A DNA stretch of 64,000 nucleotides from Bin80 sp965207565 (GTDB lineage Bacteria; Bacteroidota; Rhodothermia; Rhodothermales; Bin80), in contig CBDBMQ010000033.1 of NCBI GenBank assembly GCA_965207565.1, positions 248,001 through 312,000 on the forward strand. Reading direction: 5' to 3'. Below, piece by piece: positions 18,457 through 28,098 of this stretch. Every line of letters begins with the position of its first letter. Position 1 is the first letter of the stretch. Below the pieces are notes generated by a model that was given only the letters and a program-made list of their open reading frames with translations, was not told the origin of the DNA and searched no databases. The position numbers and the translations under genes are program-made.

Positions 18457-19029
18457 ATGACCGTGCAATCGGCTCGGACCCCTTGGATAGAGGCATTGAC
18501 CCCCGAGAAGGCTTCCGTAGTTGTTCAACTTCTAGCAGTCACCTTCTTTGCAGTCGCTACGGCGCTTGGTGCTCAGGTGCGCATCTATCTTTGGGAGGTC
18601 CCGGTTACATTACAGACCCTTTTTGTATACGGGAGCGGTTTAGTGCTTGGGGCACGGAACGGCTTTCTGTCCATGATCCTCTATCTGTTGATTGGAATGT
18701 TCTTGCCCGTCTATGCCGGAAGCGGGCACGGTCTGACCTACCTGACCACCGCGGTCAGTGCAGGTTATCTCCTGGGGATGCCATTATCGGCATACGCCAT
18801 TGGCCTGATCGGAAGGAGTAAAACCAGTGTGTTTGGCGGTGTGGTTGCGGTCGCTGCAGGTTCTGTCGTACTCTTTACGTGTGGGGTGATCTGGTTGCAC
18901 TTTGCAGCCTCACACACATCCTGGTGGTACTCCATTGAGGTTGGGTGGCTTCGGTTTGTTGCTTTTGATGCAGCGAAAGTGCTGATTGTCGGGCTTACGT
19001 ATGGTGGTTTACAGCGCTGGGGTCGATAG
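18457..19029 (+). CDS. bioY: Biotin transporter BioY
   Basis: A 190-residue integral membrane protein with about six helices and the BioY pattern: VTLQTLFVYGSGLVLGARNG, the LYLLIGMFLPVYAGS segment and SAGYLLG. It is the substrate-binding (S) component of an ECF biotin transporter; no energising EcfA/EcfT genes are nearby. It is divergent from pgsA with about 140 bases between. No biotin-operator-like palindrome was recognised. Confidence 0.9.
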   Translation: MTVQSARTPWIEALTPEKASVVVQLLAVTFFAVATALGAQVRIYLWEVPVTLQTLFVYGSGLVLGARNGFLSMILYLLIGMFLPVYAGSGHGLTYLTTAVSAGYLLGMPLSAYAIGLIGRSKTSVFGGVVAVAAGSVVLFTCGVIWLHFAASHTSWWYSIEVGWLRFVAFDAAKVLIVGLTYGGLQRWGR

Positions 19030-19037
19030 GGCACGCA

Positions 19038-20198
19038 ATGAATCGCGTGTGGCTCGTCGTATTTCTGGGAGGGATTCTATCCTATTCGTCTACTGCAGCA
19101 CAGTCCAGTATTCTGTATGAGCCGGAGGTTCGGGCGTCAGCTAAAGCTGGGCTGGAGGCATTGTACGATCTTCGGTTTGAGGAAGCAGAAGCCCATTTTC
19201 AAACCATCACGGAGCGTCATTCGGATCATCCCATCGGTCCGTTTCTGGAGGCATTAACTCTTTGGTGGACCATTCTTCTGGATTTAACAGACACATCTCA
19301 CGATGAAGCATTTTATGCTGCCATGGGGGAGGTGATTGCGCGCAGTGATGAACGGCTGGATGCAGACGAGAATAATTTCGATGCGATGTTTTTTAAGGGG
19401 ATTGCATTAGGGTTCAGAGGGCGTTTGCGCTCCAATCGCCGTGATTGGATTCGGGCTGCAGCAGATGGCAAACGGGCTATGGATTACGTATTAGCTGTTG
19501 CCGACGCAGATACAACCAATCACGATTTTGCACTGGGAAGAGGCCTCTATCAATACTATGCTGCATTGATTCCCGAACGGTACCCGTTTGTACGACCGAT
19601 TACGGCGTTTCTTCCGCCTGGAGACCGGTCAGGCGGGTTGTTTGAACTCGAGCGTACGGCCAGAGATGGATACTATATGCAGACGGAAGCGATGTATTTT
19701 CTGGCGCAGATCAACTATCTCTACGAAAAAAATTTCCAGGCATGTGTCCGGCAGGTTTCGTGGCTGCGCAACAAGTACCCCAGAAATTCCTTTTTCCATA
19801 CGCTGGAAGGTCGAATCTATGCGAGTTGGCATCAGTGGCAGGCTTCTGACACCGTTTTTACAGACATCCTGGATCGCTATAAAGCACAGGAAACCGGATA
19901 TACACCAGCGATGGCAGAGCAGGCACTGTATTTTCTGGCGCGGTCACACATTGCCAGAGGGGAAGCATCCGCTGCCCTACCTCATCTCTTATCCCTGGAA
20001 GCATTGACTGCACGGCTGGATATCGACAGCTATTTCAAGGTTGTCGGGCGTCTCTATCAGGGGATAGCGTATGATCTGATGGGGGACCGCGAGCGGGCCA
20101 TCACCCGATACAAAGATGTGCTCAGAATGAAACGTTGGGGATCAAGCCACACAAATGCCCGGCGATATCTGGCGAATCCCTATCCGGCTACAGGATAG
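19038..20198 (+). CDS. Secreted TPR-type protein, unknown function
   Basis: A 386-residue protein with a signal peptide (MNRVWLVVFLGGILSYSSTAAQ), then helical repeats of TPR kind: RFEEAEAHFQTI near residue 45, EAMYFLAQINYLYEKNFQ near 220, and a C-terminal AITRYKDVLRMK. It probably sits in the periplasm. It starts 9 bases after bioY, so the two are likely co-transcribed, though no shared function is evident. No catalytic motif is seen. Confidence 0.7.
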   Translation: MNRVWLVVFLGGILSYSSTAAQSSILYEPEVRASAKAGLEALYDLRFEEAEAHFQTITERHSDHPIGPFLEALTLWWTILLDLTDTSHDEAFYAAMGEVIARSDERLDADENNFDAMFFKGIALGFRGRLRSNRRDWIRAAADGKRAMDYVLAVADADTTNHDFALGRGLYQYYAALIPERYPFVRPITAFLPPGDRSGGLFELERTARDGYYMQTEAMYFLAQINYLYEKNFQACVRQVSWLRNKYPRNSFFHTLEGRIYASWHQWQASDTVFTDILDRYKAQETGYTPAMAEQALYFLARSHIARGEASAALPHLLSLEALTARLDIDSYFKVVGRLYQGIAYDLMGDRERAITRYKDVLRMKRWGSSHTNARRYLANPYPATG

Positions 20199-20204
20199 CC
20201 GGAT
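20182..20204. terminator. Bidirectional terminator between TPR and DinB genes
   Basis: A perfect 8-base stem (ATCCGGCT at 20182-20189, AGCCGGAT at 20197-20204) with a 7-base loop overlaps both convergent stop codons and is followed by TTAGTTTT on the plus strand. Confidence 0.8.
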
Positions 20205-20701
20205 TAGTTTTCGTCTGCAGTTGGTCCATAGCTTGGAGGCAGGGGTACATCATTCATCCGCAGGTATATAGAAAGTTGCGCTCTGTGATGAACCAGATGG
20301 CTGATCCCATACCGGCGGAGTACCGTTGCCTTGGGCTCTGTGAAATACACCTGATCTTCATGACTCAGCGTCCAGGGTTCAGACAGCGTATCCACGGTCG
20401 TGCGGCCAAGAACCTCAAGCAAATTTTTCTCGTTGGCATTAAACGCGGCGATTAACTCTTCCTGTGTCGACGCTTCCGTTTTTGGCCAGGGTTGGGACAT
20501 ATCGATGCCATCCTCCTCCAACGTCATCACCTGCCACCAGAGCAGGTTAACGATGTGGGAGGCTAATTCGCCCATGGTCCACGATTTTTTATGTGGACGC
20601 CAGTCAAAGCGGTCGTCGGGGATGCGCGAAAGCATTTTCCGCGTCACGCCTAATTCGTGATCCATATCACCAAATGCCAGATAAAGGGGGTCTGCAGTCA
20701 T
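20204..20701 (-). CDS. DinB/YfiT-like metal-binding family protein
   Basis: A 165-residue protein of the DinB fold: four-helix bundle with metal ligands His48 (WTMGELASHIVNLLWW) and the late HLVHHRAQLSIYLR pair near residues 136-140. Related enzymes use bacillithiol or mycothiol, or act in stress response; the substrate is unknown. It is cytosolic, unlike the second DinB-type protein at 40.4-41.0 kb, which has a signal peptide. Confidence 0.85.
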   Translation of the reverse strand: MTADPLYLAFGDMDHELGVTRKMLSRIPDDRFDWRPHKKSWTMGELASHIVNLLWWQVMTLEEDGIDMSQPWPKTEASTQEELIAAFNANEKNLLEVLGRTTVDTLSEPWTLSHEDQVYFTEPKATVLRRYGISHLVHHRAQLSIYLRMNDVPLPPSYGPTADEN

Positions 20702-21018
20702 TCAAGTTGAAGTTTTTTGTGAAGACATCAGCAAACCCCGCAGACTGCATTTGGGTTCAATGCAATTCTGCCAGCTGGAGAATATGTGGTATGTGGGTGC
20801 GACCTGACTGAACTGAAGAGCCAGATCCTTTCCAGGGCGGTACGCACTGAAAACCTTGCCACATTGGTCTGGTGCATGGGAGGCAATCCCACAGGAGTCA
20901 GCAGGATTCAAGCACACAAATCCCTTGAACGTATCCACAGTCGGACCCGAAGCCTTAGTTATGTGTTCACCATGGCTTATGTATTTTTTACAATCATCTG
21001 CAACAAATTACGAGATCA
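20702..21018. other. 317-bp gap between divergent DinB and M16 protease genes
   Basis: No gene or clear structure. It should hold promoters for both neighbours. The TACGAGATC before ATG 21019 is a weak ribosome-binding site. Confidence 0.4.
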
Positions 21019-23856
21019 ATGATCGTACATCCTACTTCATTCAAAACCGTGCTGGTCACCTTTTTACTTTGCATGACGGGTTTTTTACCCGCTGCGAGCA
21101 CGCAGGCCCAACCGGATTTGAATCAGCCCATTCCCGTTGATAGCGCTGTCACCATTGGCCAACTAGAGAACGGTATAACGTACTATCTACGAGAGAACCA
21201 CGAGCCGGAGTCTCGTCTTGAGCTTCGACTGGTCGTCAATGCGGGTAGCGTACTGGAGGACGAGGATCAACTTGGGTTGGCCCATTTCGTGGAGCATATG
21301 CTTTTTAACGGTACGCGGCGCTTCCCGAAACAAACGCTTATGGCCTTCCTGCAACGCATCGGCATGCAAATCGGCCCGGACATCAATGCTTATACAAGTT
21401 TCGATGAAACGGTCTATCAACTCCAGGTACCTACGGATAGCATGGAGGTGGTACGCAAGGCATTTCAGGTGTTGGAAGATTGGGCGGCTTACGCTACACT
21501 GAGTGACGAAGAAATTGACAATGAGCGCGGTGTTGTGGTGGAGGAGTGGCGCAGCAGACGGGGTGCACAGGGACGCATGTTGGATGAGGAACTCCCGGTT
21601 ATTCTTGGTGAATCCCGCTATGCGAAGCGGCTGCCGATCGGAGATACACTGGTCATCAAGCAGAGTGCATACGAAACTGTGCGTCGCTATTACAAAACCT
21701 GGTATCGCCCCGATCTGATGGCGGTTGTTGTTGTAGGGGCTCTGGACGTAACAACGATGAAGTCCCTGGTAGAAGAACATTTTGCCACGATTGCGCCAGC
21801 CGAGAATCCGGTGCCACGCCCCACTTTCGATGTGCCATATATGGAAACGCGCTACAAGGTTGTGAGTGACCCGGAATATGATTTCTTCCCGGTACTTTCG
21901 ATGGGATACAGGCAGACAGTGGTCCCGATGAAAACCCTTGCCGACCATCGCCGGTCCATGGTGGGATCCGTGGCAAGGGGAATGCTTTCACGACGATTTG
22001 GCGAGATTGCTCAGGACGGTACCCGTGCGCCTTTTCTTGCTGCAGGAGCAGGTGCTGGGGAGATTGTTCGAGGGTTCCCTCAATTCAGTCTAACCGCGTA
22101 TGCGAACGAAGACAGTCTGGTTGCCGCACTTCGCACACTCATTCTCGAAGCAGAGCGAGTCAGACAGCATCCCTTTACGCCCGGTGAGTTCTCACGATAC
22201 AAAGAATCCTACCTGCGCTCACGTGAAGAAGCGTACAACGAGCGCGAAAACACACCCTCGGCCCAGCTTGTGTCTTCCTATGTTTATCACTTTCTGGAAG
22301 ATTCTCCAATTCCAGGCGTAGTGAATACATACCGGCTTGCGCAGCAGCTTTTGCCGACCATTACGCTGGAAGAAGTAAGTGCGTATCTGCCGAAAGCATT
22401 GGGTAGCGAGGATCGGGTAGTAACCGTGAATCTCCCGGAGAAACCATCGCTTGAATGGGTCACCGAAGAGGTACTGGCCAGTACTTTTGAAGAGTATGAC
22501 GGCACTGTGGTAGAGCCCTACATTGATGCCACATCGGATGCCCCTCTATTTGACGAGACGTTGACCCCAGCTACTGTTGTAAGTGAGAACTCCATTCCCG
22601 AACTCGGAGTTACTGAGATCACATTGTCGAACGGTATTCGCGTTGTGATGAAGCCGACAGATTTTCGTGCCGACGAGGTTCGGTTCACATCCTTCAGCGA
22701 AGGTGGGACATCTCTGTACAGTGACGACGAGTACCATACTGCGGGGTATGCAGCACCGACTGTGCATAGTAGTGGAGTTGGTGCGTTCAGTGAGACGGAA
22801 TTGCAGAAAAAGCTGTCAGGAAAGCGAGCTTTCGTATCCGCATCCATCAGTTCCTTGTTTGAGGGATTCAGCGGTCAGGCTTCACCGGAAGACCTGGAAT
22901 TATTGTTCCAGTTGATTCACCTGCGTGCTACGCAAGCGCGCCTGGACTCGTCTGCATTTTTGTCTCAGATCAATCTGAACCGCACTTTTCTGGCGAACCG
23001 GGAGAATTCCCCTGATGCGGCATTCAGCGATACGCTTCGCACGACACTGTATATGAATCATCCGCGCTACAGATCTGCCAAAATGGAGGACCTTGATGCA
23101 ATAGATATGGAACGTGCACTGGAAATCTATCAGGAGCGATATGCCGACATGGATGATTTCGTATTTGTCTTTGTGGGTGCTTTCGAGGTTGACACGTTAA
23201 CTGCACTTGCCCAGACGTATCTTGGCACCCTGCCTGCTACGGATCGAGAAGAAACGTGGAGGGATGTCAATGTACAACATCCTGAGGGTACGGTCGTCAA
23301 GACGGTATACAAGGGGGAGGAGCCCCAGAGTCGCGTTAATATCACCTTCAATGGTTCGGATTATAAGGATTCGCGACAGGCACGCCACCATATGGAGTCC
23401 ATGGAGATGCTCCTTGATATTCTTTTGTTTGAAGAATTACGTGAGGAGCGCGGCGGTGTCTACGGTGCGGGTGTGAGCGCCACGCAGCTACGTCGCCCCC
23501 GGGAAGGTTATCGGTTTTCGATCAGCTTCGGCTGCGATCCAGAGCGTGCGGAAGAATTGACGAATGCCGTATTCGAGACCATTGAAGAGATCAAGCAAAA
23601 TGGCGTATCCGAGGATTACGTCGCACGGGTACAGGAACAACAACGCCAAGCTCGCATCACTGATCTTGAGGAGAATAGGTTTTGGCTGAATGTACTGCGC
23701 AGTGCCTATTACTCGGACAGTGTTTCGGAACCACTGGATATTCTGCGCTATGACGAGCTTGTGGATAGCCTGACTGCAGAAGATCTACAGCAAGCTGCCA
23801 CAAAGTGGCTGACGGATCGCTATGTACAGGTAACGCTCTTTCCCGAACAGCCCTGA
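21019..23856 (+). CDS. M16 family zinc metalloprotease, secreted
   Basis: A 945-residue pitrilysin-type protease with signal peptide (cleavage near residue 30, STQA). The zinc motif is His89-x-x-Glu92-His93 (HFVEHMLFNG), with Glu169 (DNERGVV) as third ligand. A second, inactive M16 half covers about 510-945 (VTEITLSNGIRVVMKPTDF; EELREERGGVYG; the arginine/tyrosine pair of the C-terminal half). Insulinase-like enzymes of this size degrade peptides in the periplasm or on the cell surface. The length is typical for the single-chain two-half bacterial form (PqqL-like). Confidence 0.92.
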   Translation: MIVHPTSFKTVLVTFLLCMTGFLPAASTQAQPDLNQPIPVDSAVTIGQLENGITYYLRENHEPESRLELRLVVNAGSVLEDEDQLGLAHFVEHMLFNGTRRFPKQTLMAFLQRIGMQIGPDINAYTSFDETVYQLQVPTDSMEVVRKAFQVLEDWAAYATLSDEEIDNERGVVVEEWRSRRGAQGRMLDEELPVILGESRYAKRLPIGDTLVIKQSAYETVRRYYKTWYRPDLMAVVVVGALDVTTMKSLVEEHFATIAPAENPVPRPTFDVPYMETRYKVVSDPEYDFFPVLSMGYRQTVVPMKTLADHRRSMVGSVARGMLSRRFGEIAQDGTRAPFLAAGAGAGEIVRGFPQFSLTAYANEDSLVAALRTLILEAERVRQHPFTPGEFSRYKESYLRSREEAYNERENTPSAQLVSSYVYHFLEDSPIPGVVNTYRLAQQLLPTITLEEVSAYLPKALGSEDRVVTVNLPEKPSLEWVTEEVLASTFEEYDGTVVEPYIDATSDAPLFDETLTPATVVSENSIPELGVTEITLSNGIRVVMKPTDFRADEVRFTSFSEGGTSLYSDDEYHTAGYAAPTVHSSGVGAFSETELQKKLSGKRAFVSASISSLFEGFSGQASPEDLELLFQLIHLRATQARLDSSAFLSQINLNRTFLANRENSPDAAFSDTLRTTLYMNHPRYRSAKMEDLDAIDMERALEIYQERYADMDDFVFVFVGAFEVDTLTALAQTYLGTLPATDREETWRDVNVQHPEGTVVKTVYKGEEPQSRVNITFNGSDYKDSRQARHHMESMEMLLDILLFEELREERGGVYGAGVSATQLRRPREGYRFSISFGCDPERAEELTNAVFETIEEIKQNGVSEDYVARVQEQQRQARITDLEENRFWLNVLRSAYYSDSVSEPLDILRYDELVDSLTAEDLQQAATKWLTDRYVQVTLFPEQP

Positions 23857-24250
23857 TGCAGACATAGAAGATGATCGTGCAATGTAGGCTGGATTGAATG
23901 TAGGTATTTGCTTCTTTGTCAGCAGACCTCACATTGCAGACATTGTAGCTGCCGCCTGTGTGGTTGTTGCAATCGTGCCTCCAAGCCTATCTTTGGGGAA
24001 TTATATAGCGCTTGCCCGAAAATAGTAGTTCAGCACTGATATTCTACCGAGAAAGCGTTGTGGGTGGTATTTCCGTCTGGATACACGGAGTGGATTCTGT
24101 GCGAAGTTTTTTTGAAAACGTCGATTTTTCAGATTTTGCAGCGTAGAACCATTCCAGAGGCTCATTCCGGGGCGATTGCATCCATTTTTGCGCACTGGTC
24201 CCCGAATTTGGGCAAAATCTTCAACCTTCAAAATCGCCATTTTTCCTGTT
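23857..24250. other. 394-bp region between the M16 protease and transposase remnant
   Basis: No intact gene. The part nearest 24250 lies directly upstream of the decayed transposase and probably holds the left end of that insertion sequence, but I could not define terminal repeats. Confidence 0.4.
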
Positions 24251-25123
24251 ATGAGACACCAATTTGATCTTGCTCCTTCCTTTGGCGTCATCCCGATTGA
24301 GCAGATAGAAATCAACCCCAAATCCCGCCATGATATGGCCAGGGTGCTCCGATCATTGCAACAGATTTGGAAGAGTAAACCCCACTTGGAACAAATTCTC
24401 ACAATTCTTCGACAGAAGATCGGAAAAACGACCCGTCAACGCGAGGGGCGCCCGGGCATGCACTACTGGCGCATCTTTGTATTGGCACTTGTGAAGCAGG
24501 CGCTGAACACGGACTATGATCACTTAGTGGATGAGGCCAATGAACATCGGCGACTACGTCAGATGTTACAACATGACGATTCGGAATTTGGAGACGGGTA
24601 TGTGTATGAATTGCAGGCAGTCATTGATAATGTTTCCTTGATCACCGAGGAGATTTGGGCGGAGTTGAATCCGATCATTGTGGAGGTGGGGATGCAGGCA
24701 CTGGGGGGAGGATCCCAACGCCCCGATGGAGGCTCGCTGTGATTCGTATGTGGTGGAAACGAATGTTCAGTTCCCGACCGAGCATGTTACGTGATGCGAT
24801 CCGCTTGCTTTTCAGGGAGACTATACATGAAGGCACTGACGTCAAGGTTGAAGCATGTGATTCTTCCCAAGAAGGGAAAACTCTCGAAAGAGGATCGTGC
24901 GCGAGAATCCGCCCCCGAGTTTAAGAACCGGCGCCGCAAACATGCGCAAGTGGAATCCCGGATTAATTGTTTAGAGCAGCATGGCGGAGACCGGATTCGC
25001 ACCAAAGGAGGCAAGGCAGGCTTTGCCCGAACGGTCGGTGCATCGGTGGTTGCCACCAACCTATGTCGCATGGGAGCGATGTTGCAGGAACGCCAGTACC
25101 TGGAGTGGCGCCAAGCGGCGTAG
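24251..25123 (+). mobile_element. ISNCY-like transposase, decayed
   Basis: From ATG 24251 the frame reads MRHQFDLAPS, then LRQKIGKTTRQREGRPGMHY, and LVDEANEHRRLRQML, the usual N-terminus of ISNCY-like transposases. The frame stops at 24742. A second frame (from about 24830) holds LPKKGKLSKEDRARES, then HAQVESRINCLEQHGGDRIR and GFARTVGASVVATNLCRMGA, the C-terminus. The middle of the protein, including much of the catalytic core, is missing, so this is a non-functional remnant with an internal deletion of several hundred bases. Confidence 0.7.
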
Positions 25124-25485
25124 TTGACCCAACCAAATGAAGGTGGTGCGATCCCACTCCACGGTCGGAGTCGGAAGAGTTGCATTCAGTCCCCACGAAA
25201 TTCACGTCAGCTTGCCTCCATTGACGTGAATCCGTGCGCAAATGTTCAGGCCCAAGAGCAGTAATTGTGAACTGGGAGAAAGGATATCAAACCCGCAGAG
25301 TAAAATTCTGGATTTTGAAAAAATTAAAGGTGAAAACGAGATCGGACCTCCCAAAAAATGCTTAGTTTTCTGACAGGTACTATATAAAGTCATGAACAAA
25401 TCGCCATCCATGAAGTCACTGTTCGTGGTACGATAGCCTTTATAGCCGCACGTATGCGGGTCGATTACTTTCCCCACCAGTACAA
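25124..25485. other. 362-bp gap between transposase remnant and S8 protease
   Basis: No gene. It contains the hairpin at 25200-25231 and an AT-rich stretch downstream of the S8 gene. Confidence 0.4.
25200..25231. terminator. Perfect hairpin beyond the S8 protease gene
   Basis: A 10-base perfect inverted repeat (ATTCACGTCA at 25200-25209, TGACGTGAAT at 25222-25231) with a 12-base loop. No T-run is present, so a terminator role is uncertain; an IS end or binding site is also possible. Confidence 0.35.
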
Positions 25486-28071
25486 TCACCTTACATCCAC
25501 GGGAGTCCGAGCAGGCACAGAAAGTCGTTCACGGACTTGCTCATAGATTGGAATTGGGAACACCATCCTCTCCGTAATTTCCAGAGTTACTGCCAAGCCA
25601 AACCGAATGGGGTTGATTATATCACCTGCATCCTTACGACAGTTTACCTTAACAATCACGTCGCTACCACCTTGATCGGCCGTACTATGTCCTTCAAAAA
25701 TCTCGTGCTGAAGCGTTCCTCTTTGTACAGCGTGGTAGCTTGCGTTGGAACGTTGGATTTTGCTGTCTCCCCACGGCGGACCAAACCAAAGATGAGCAAC
25801 GCGGTATTTCTGGTTTCGGCTGTTGATTGGAGAGAACCAAGCCAATGTGACTGTCACGCGTATTTTCGGATTAATATCTGTTAGGATTGGCGGTAGTGGC
25901 AACGCAAACTCAGCCGCCTTCCCATTAAGCAATGCCCCAAAACCTATCACAGTCACCCGCTGATCAGCACCCATCACTACTCGCCGGAAGTCGGGTTGGC
26001 CATAACCGAGAAACCGCGTCACATAATTCTTGAAAGTCTTCCCATTATGATCTGTGGCAAGGGCATCTGCAAAAGGCCCATACATCTCCCCCCATTCTGC
26101 CCCGTGTACAAGCAGCGTTTTCATCAATACCGTATCGAATTCTTCAGGGATTTTGGCTTCCGACTGAGTTCGTAGCGATTCCAGCAACTCGTAGAAAAAA
26201 TATGCCTCTCGGGTTCCCAGTGCTGCAGCGTTACTTGTTCCTCGCATGTGCTTTGTAGCATTCAATGTGCCTGCTGACCCCGGCGTCGCCACGCGCTGTC
26301 CAGTTTGCCCCAAACCACCTGGATGGACCAGAACGGTTCCCTCTGGAGAGGTAGGGTCTTTGGAAAGTAGCTGTCTTCCCCCTGGCAGATGAATATCCGG
26401 CTTGATCGCCCTCCGATAGCCCGGCCCATGCGCAGAGGTGACGCTGGGCATTTCGGTTGTTAGAGGATCAATCAAATGATTTGGCACTGGGCCGGAATCG
26501 TCCATATGAATCGCACCTACTGTCACACCGTTTAGCGTCTCCGCTGGCGACAGTAGCCGCCGATTTCTCGTATCCTCCGCCAAGGAAGAAATCACTAATC
26601 GCTGACGCTCTTCTCCGCTCAAATTCTGCAATCCTTGAGCTTGTGTTCTCAGGGAGATAGTGTGAATGTGGTTCCCAGCACTAACCACGAATAGGAGATT
26701 ATATTTATACGACAACCAATCCAGCAATCGCGCCCACCCACTCATTTCTCTCACGAACGGCCGGGCTGGATCGCCGATTGATAGATTTATCACACGAACC
26801 TCTGGCGATGCAGGTGGCTCGCTGTTTTCCCCGTCGAATATCCGAACTATTGCGCGATGTACAAGGTCAATCGGCAAAACATCGTTCGGCACTACTTCAT
26901 TGAAATGATCATTAAAACCCCGATGTGGCTGCATGATTGGTCGTACGTAGATCGGTCTTTGCAAAGGCTTACCCAACTGAGAATTGAGATCACCGTGACA
27001 GATCAAGGAAGCCATCGCCGTCCCGTGACTTCGCTCCCTCGCCTGGTATACATCTTCATATCCATCGGGATCGTCTACTACCAAGCGACCGTCCAACAGT
27101 TTGTGTCTAGTTAAGGGCATCCCATCAAGCAATGCGACCACAGGATCCCCCACGGTTCGGTGCTCTAGATCTAACAAGTGCGTAGAGGTCACTTCGTCCG
27201 TTTCATCCTCAATAGGAACGGCGCACTGTCCGACGGGACGAAAAAACATGATGTCGTCACATTGCAACAGTGCCAGTTCCTGACGAGCTTCTGGCCGATT
27301 GAACAATTCTCGGACATGGGTGATCTTGATTTGGCCCAGCATCGCGTGATAGGCAATGTCTTCAATGATGCACTCGGTGATAATCTGTCCCTCAAGCTCC
27401 TTCACAAGACGTCGAACCTGATCGGCGGCGACTTGACGCCGCGACGAACTGTCACGGTACCAAAGTTCGGCCTCAAAGGAGACGGTGGTTTGCCCGAACG
27501 TCTCTCGAGTTTTCCAGTCATCCAGCACACCAGTGTCGGTCAGGCGATCATTTACGTCCCATGGCCGAATTTTGTGCAAATACTTAAACACATCCCTAAA
27601 AGGAGTCAAACCAGTACTGAATGATGCTTTAGGATCACGGCGCCATGAGTGGAACAGATTCTGGAGTTCCGTTAAAGCCCGCTTATCAGACATCATCAGG
27701 AAAAGCCTGCCATCCAGACTTTTCTCGGGATTATTGACATTCTCAAATCCGTCGTCCGGTACAATTTCGTTCTCGTACTCTGCGAGCCACTCAAGCCCTT
27801 CGACTTTTTTAACCGCCCGGAAGAAACCATTCACCGGTCCGACTGTCTCAAGGACCAATACCATTTCAGGCTCAATGCCAAGCGAACTGTCTTGGAGTGC
27901 AATTCTACGGTTCTCTAACGCGCCCTGCAAACGCTGAAACTGAGGGGTTAGCCGTTTGCCTTGTCTTTTGGCTACTGGATGTCTTGGCTCTTCACCACCG
28001 CCAAACCGCTTCTCCCGGTCTGCACGTGCAGGCTTAGGAAACACCAAGATAGGGTAATCACCATCCACCAT
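25486..28071 (-). CDS. S8 (subtilisin-like) serine protease of an AAA/S8 pair
   Basis: An 861-residue protein. A helical region of about 300 residues precedes a subtilase domain with Asp316 (LLDGM), His349 (RSHGTAMA), oxyanion Asn467 (SAGN) and Ser613 (RGTSNAAA), a complete catalytic set. After the domain lies a beta-rich C-terminal part of about 200 residues. No signal peptide is seen, so it is probably cytosolic, unlike most subtilases. It lies 27 bases after the AAA ATPase gene on the same strand. Such pairs occur in defence islands and have been recorded as a candidate anti-phage system (I recall the name IteAS, not checkable here). The likely idea is an ATPase-controlled protease triggered by infection. 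Confidence 0.8.
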   Translation of the reverse strand: MVDGDYPILVFPKPARADREKRFGGGEEPRHPVAKRQGKRLTPQFQRLQGALENRRIALQDSSLGIEPEMVLVLETVGPVNGFFRAVKKVEGLEWLAEYENEIVPDDGFENVNNPEKSLDGRLFLMMSDKRALTELQNLFHSWRRDPKASFSTGLTPFRDVFKYLHKIRPWDVNDRLTDTGVLDDWKTRETFGQTTVSFEAELWYRDSSSRRQVAADQVRRLVKELEGQIITECIIEDIAYHAMLGQIKITHVRELFNRPEARQELALLQCDDIMFFRPVGQCAVPIEDETDEVTSTHLLDLEHRTVGDPVVALLDGMPLTRHKLLDGRLVVDDPDGYEDVYQARERSHGTAMASLICHGDLNSQLGKPLQRPIYVRPIMQPHRGFNDHFNEVVPNDVLPIDLVHRAIVRIFDGENSEPPASPEVRVINLSIGDPARPFVREMSGWARLLDWLSYKYNLLFVVSAGNHIHTISLRTQAQGLQNLSGEERQRLVISSLAEDTRNRRLLSPAETLNGVTVGAIHMDDSGPVPNHLIDPLTTEMPSVTSAHGPGYRRAIKPDIHLPGGRQLLSKDPTSPEGTVLVHPGGLGQTGQRVATPGSAGTLNATKHMRGTSNAAALGTREAYFFYELLESLRTQSEAKIPEEFDTVLMKTLLVHGAEWGEMYGPFADALATDHNGKTFKNYVTRFLGYGQPDFRRVVMGADQRVTVIGFGALLNGKAAEFALPLPPILTDINPKIRVTVTLAWFSPINSRNQKYRVAHLWFGPPWGDSKIQRSNASYHAVQRGTLQHEIFEGHSTADQGGSDVIVKVNCRKDAGDIINPIRFGLAVTLEITERMVFPIPIYEQVRERLSVPARTPVDVR

Positions 28072-28098
28072 GGCTTATTAACATGCAATTCGATTCTC

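Noticed and set aside
21187..21948. 253-residue ORF antisense to the M16 protease
   Set aside because: It lies wholly inside a gene with a conserved zinc motif and full-length match.
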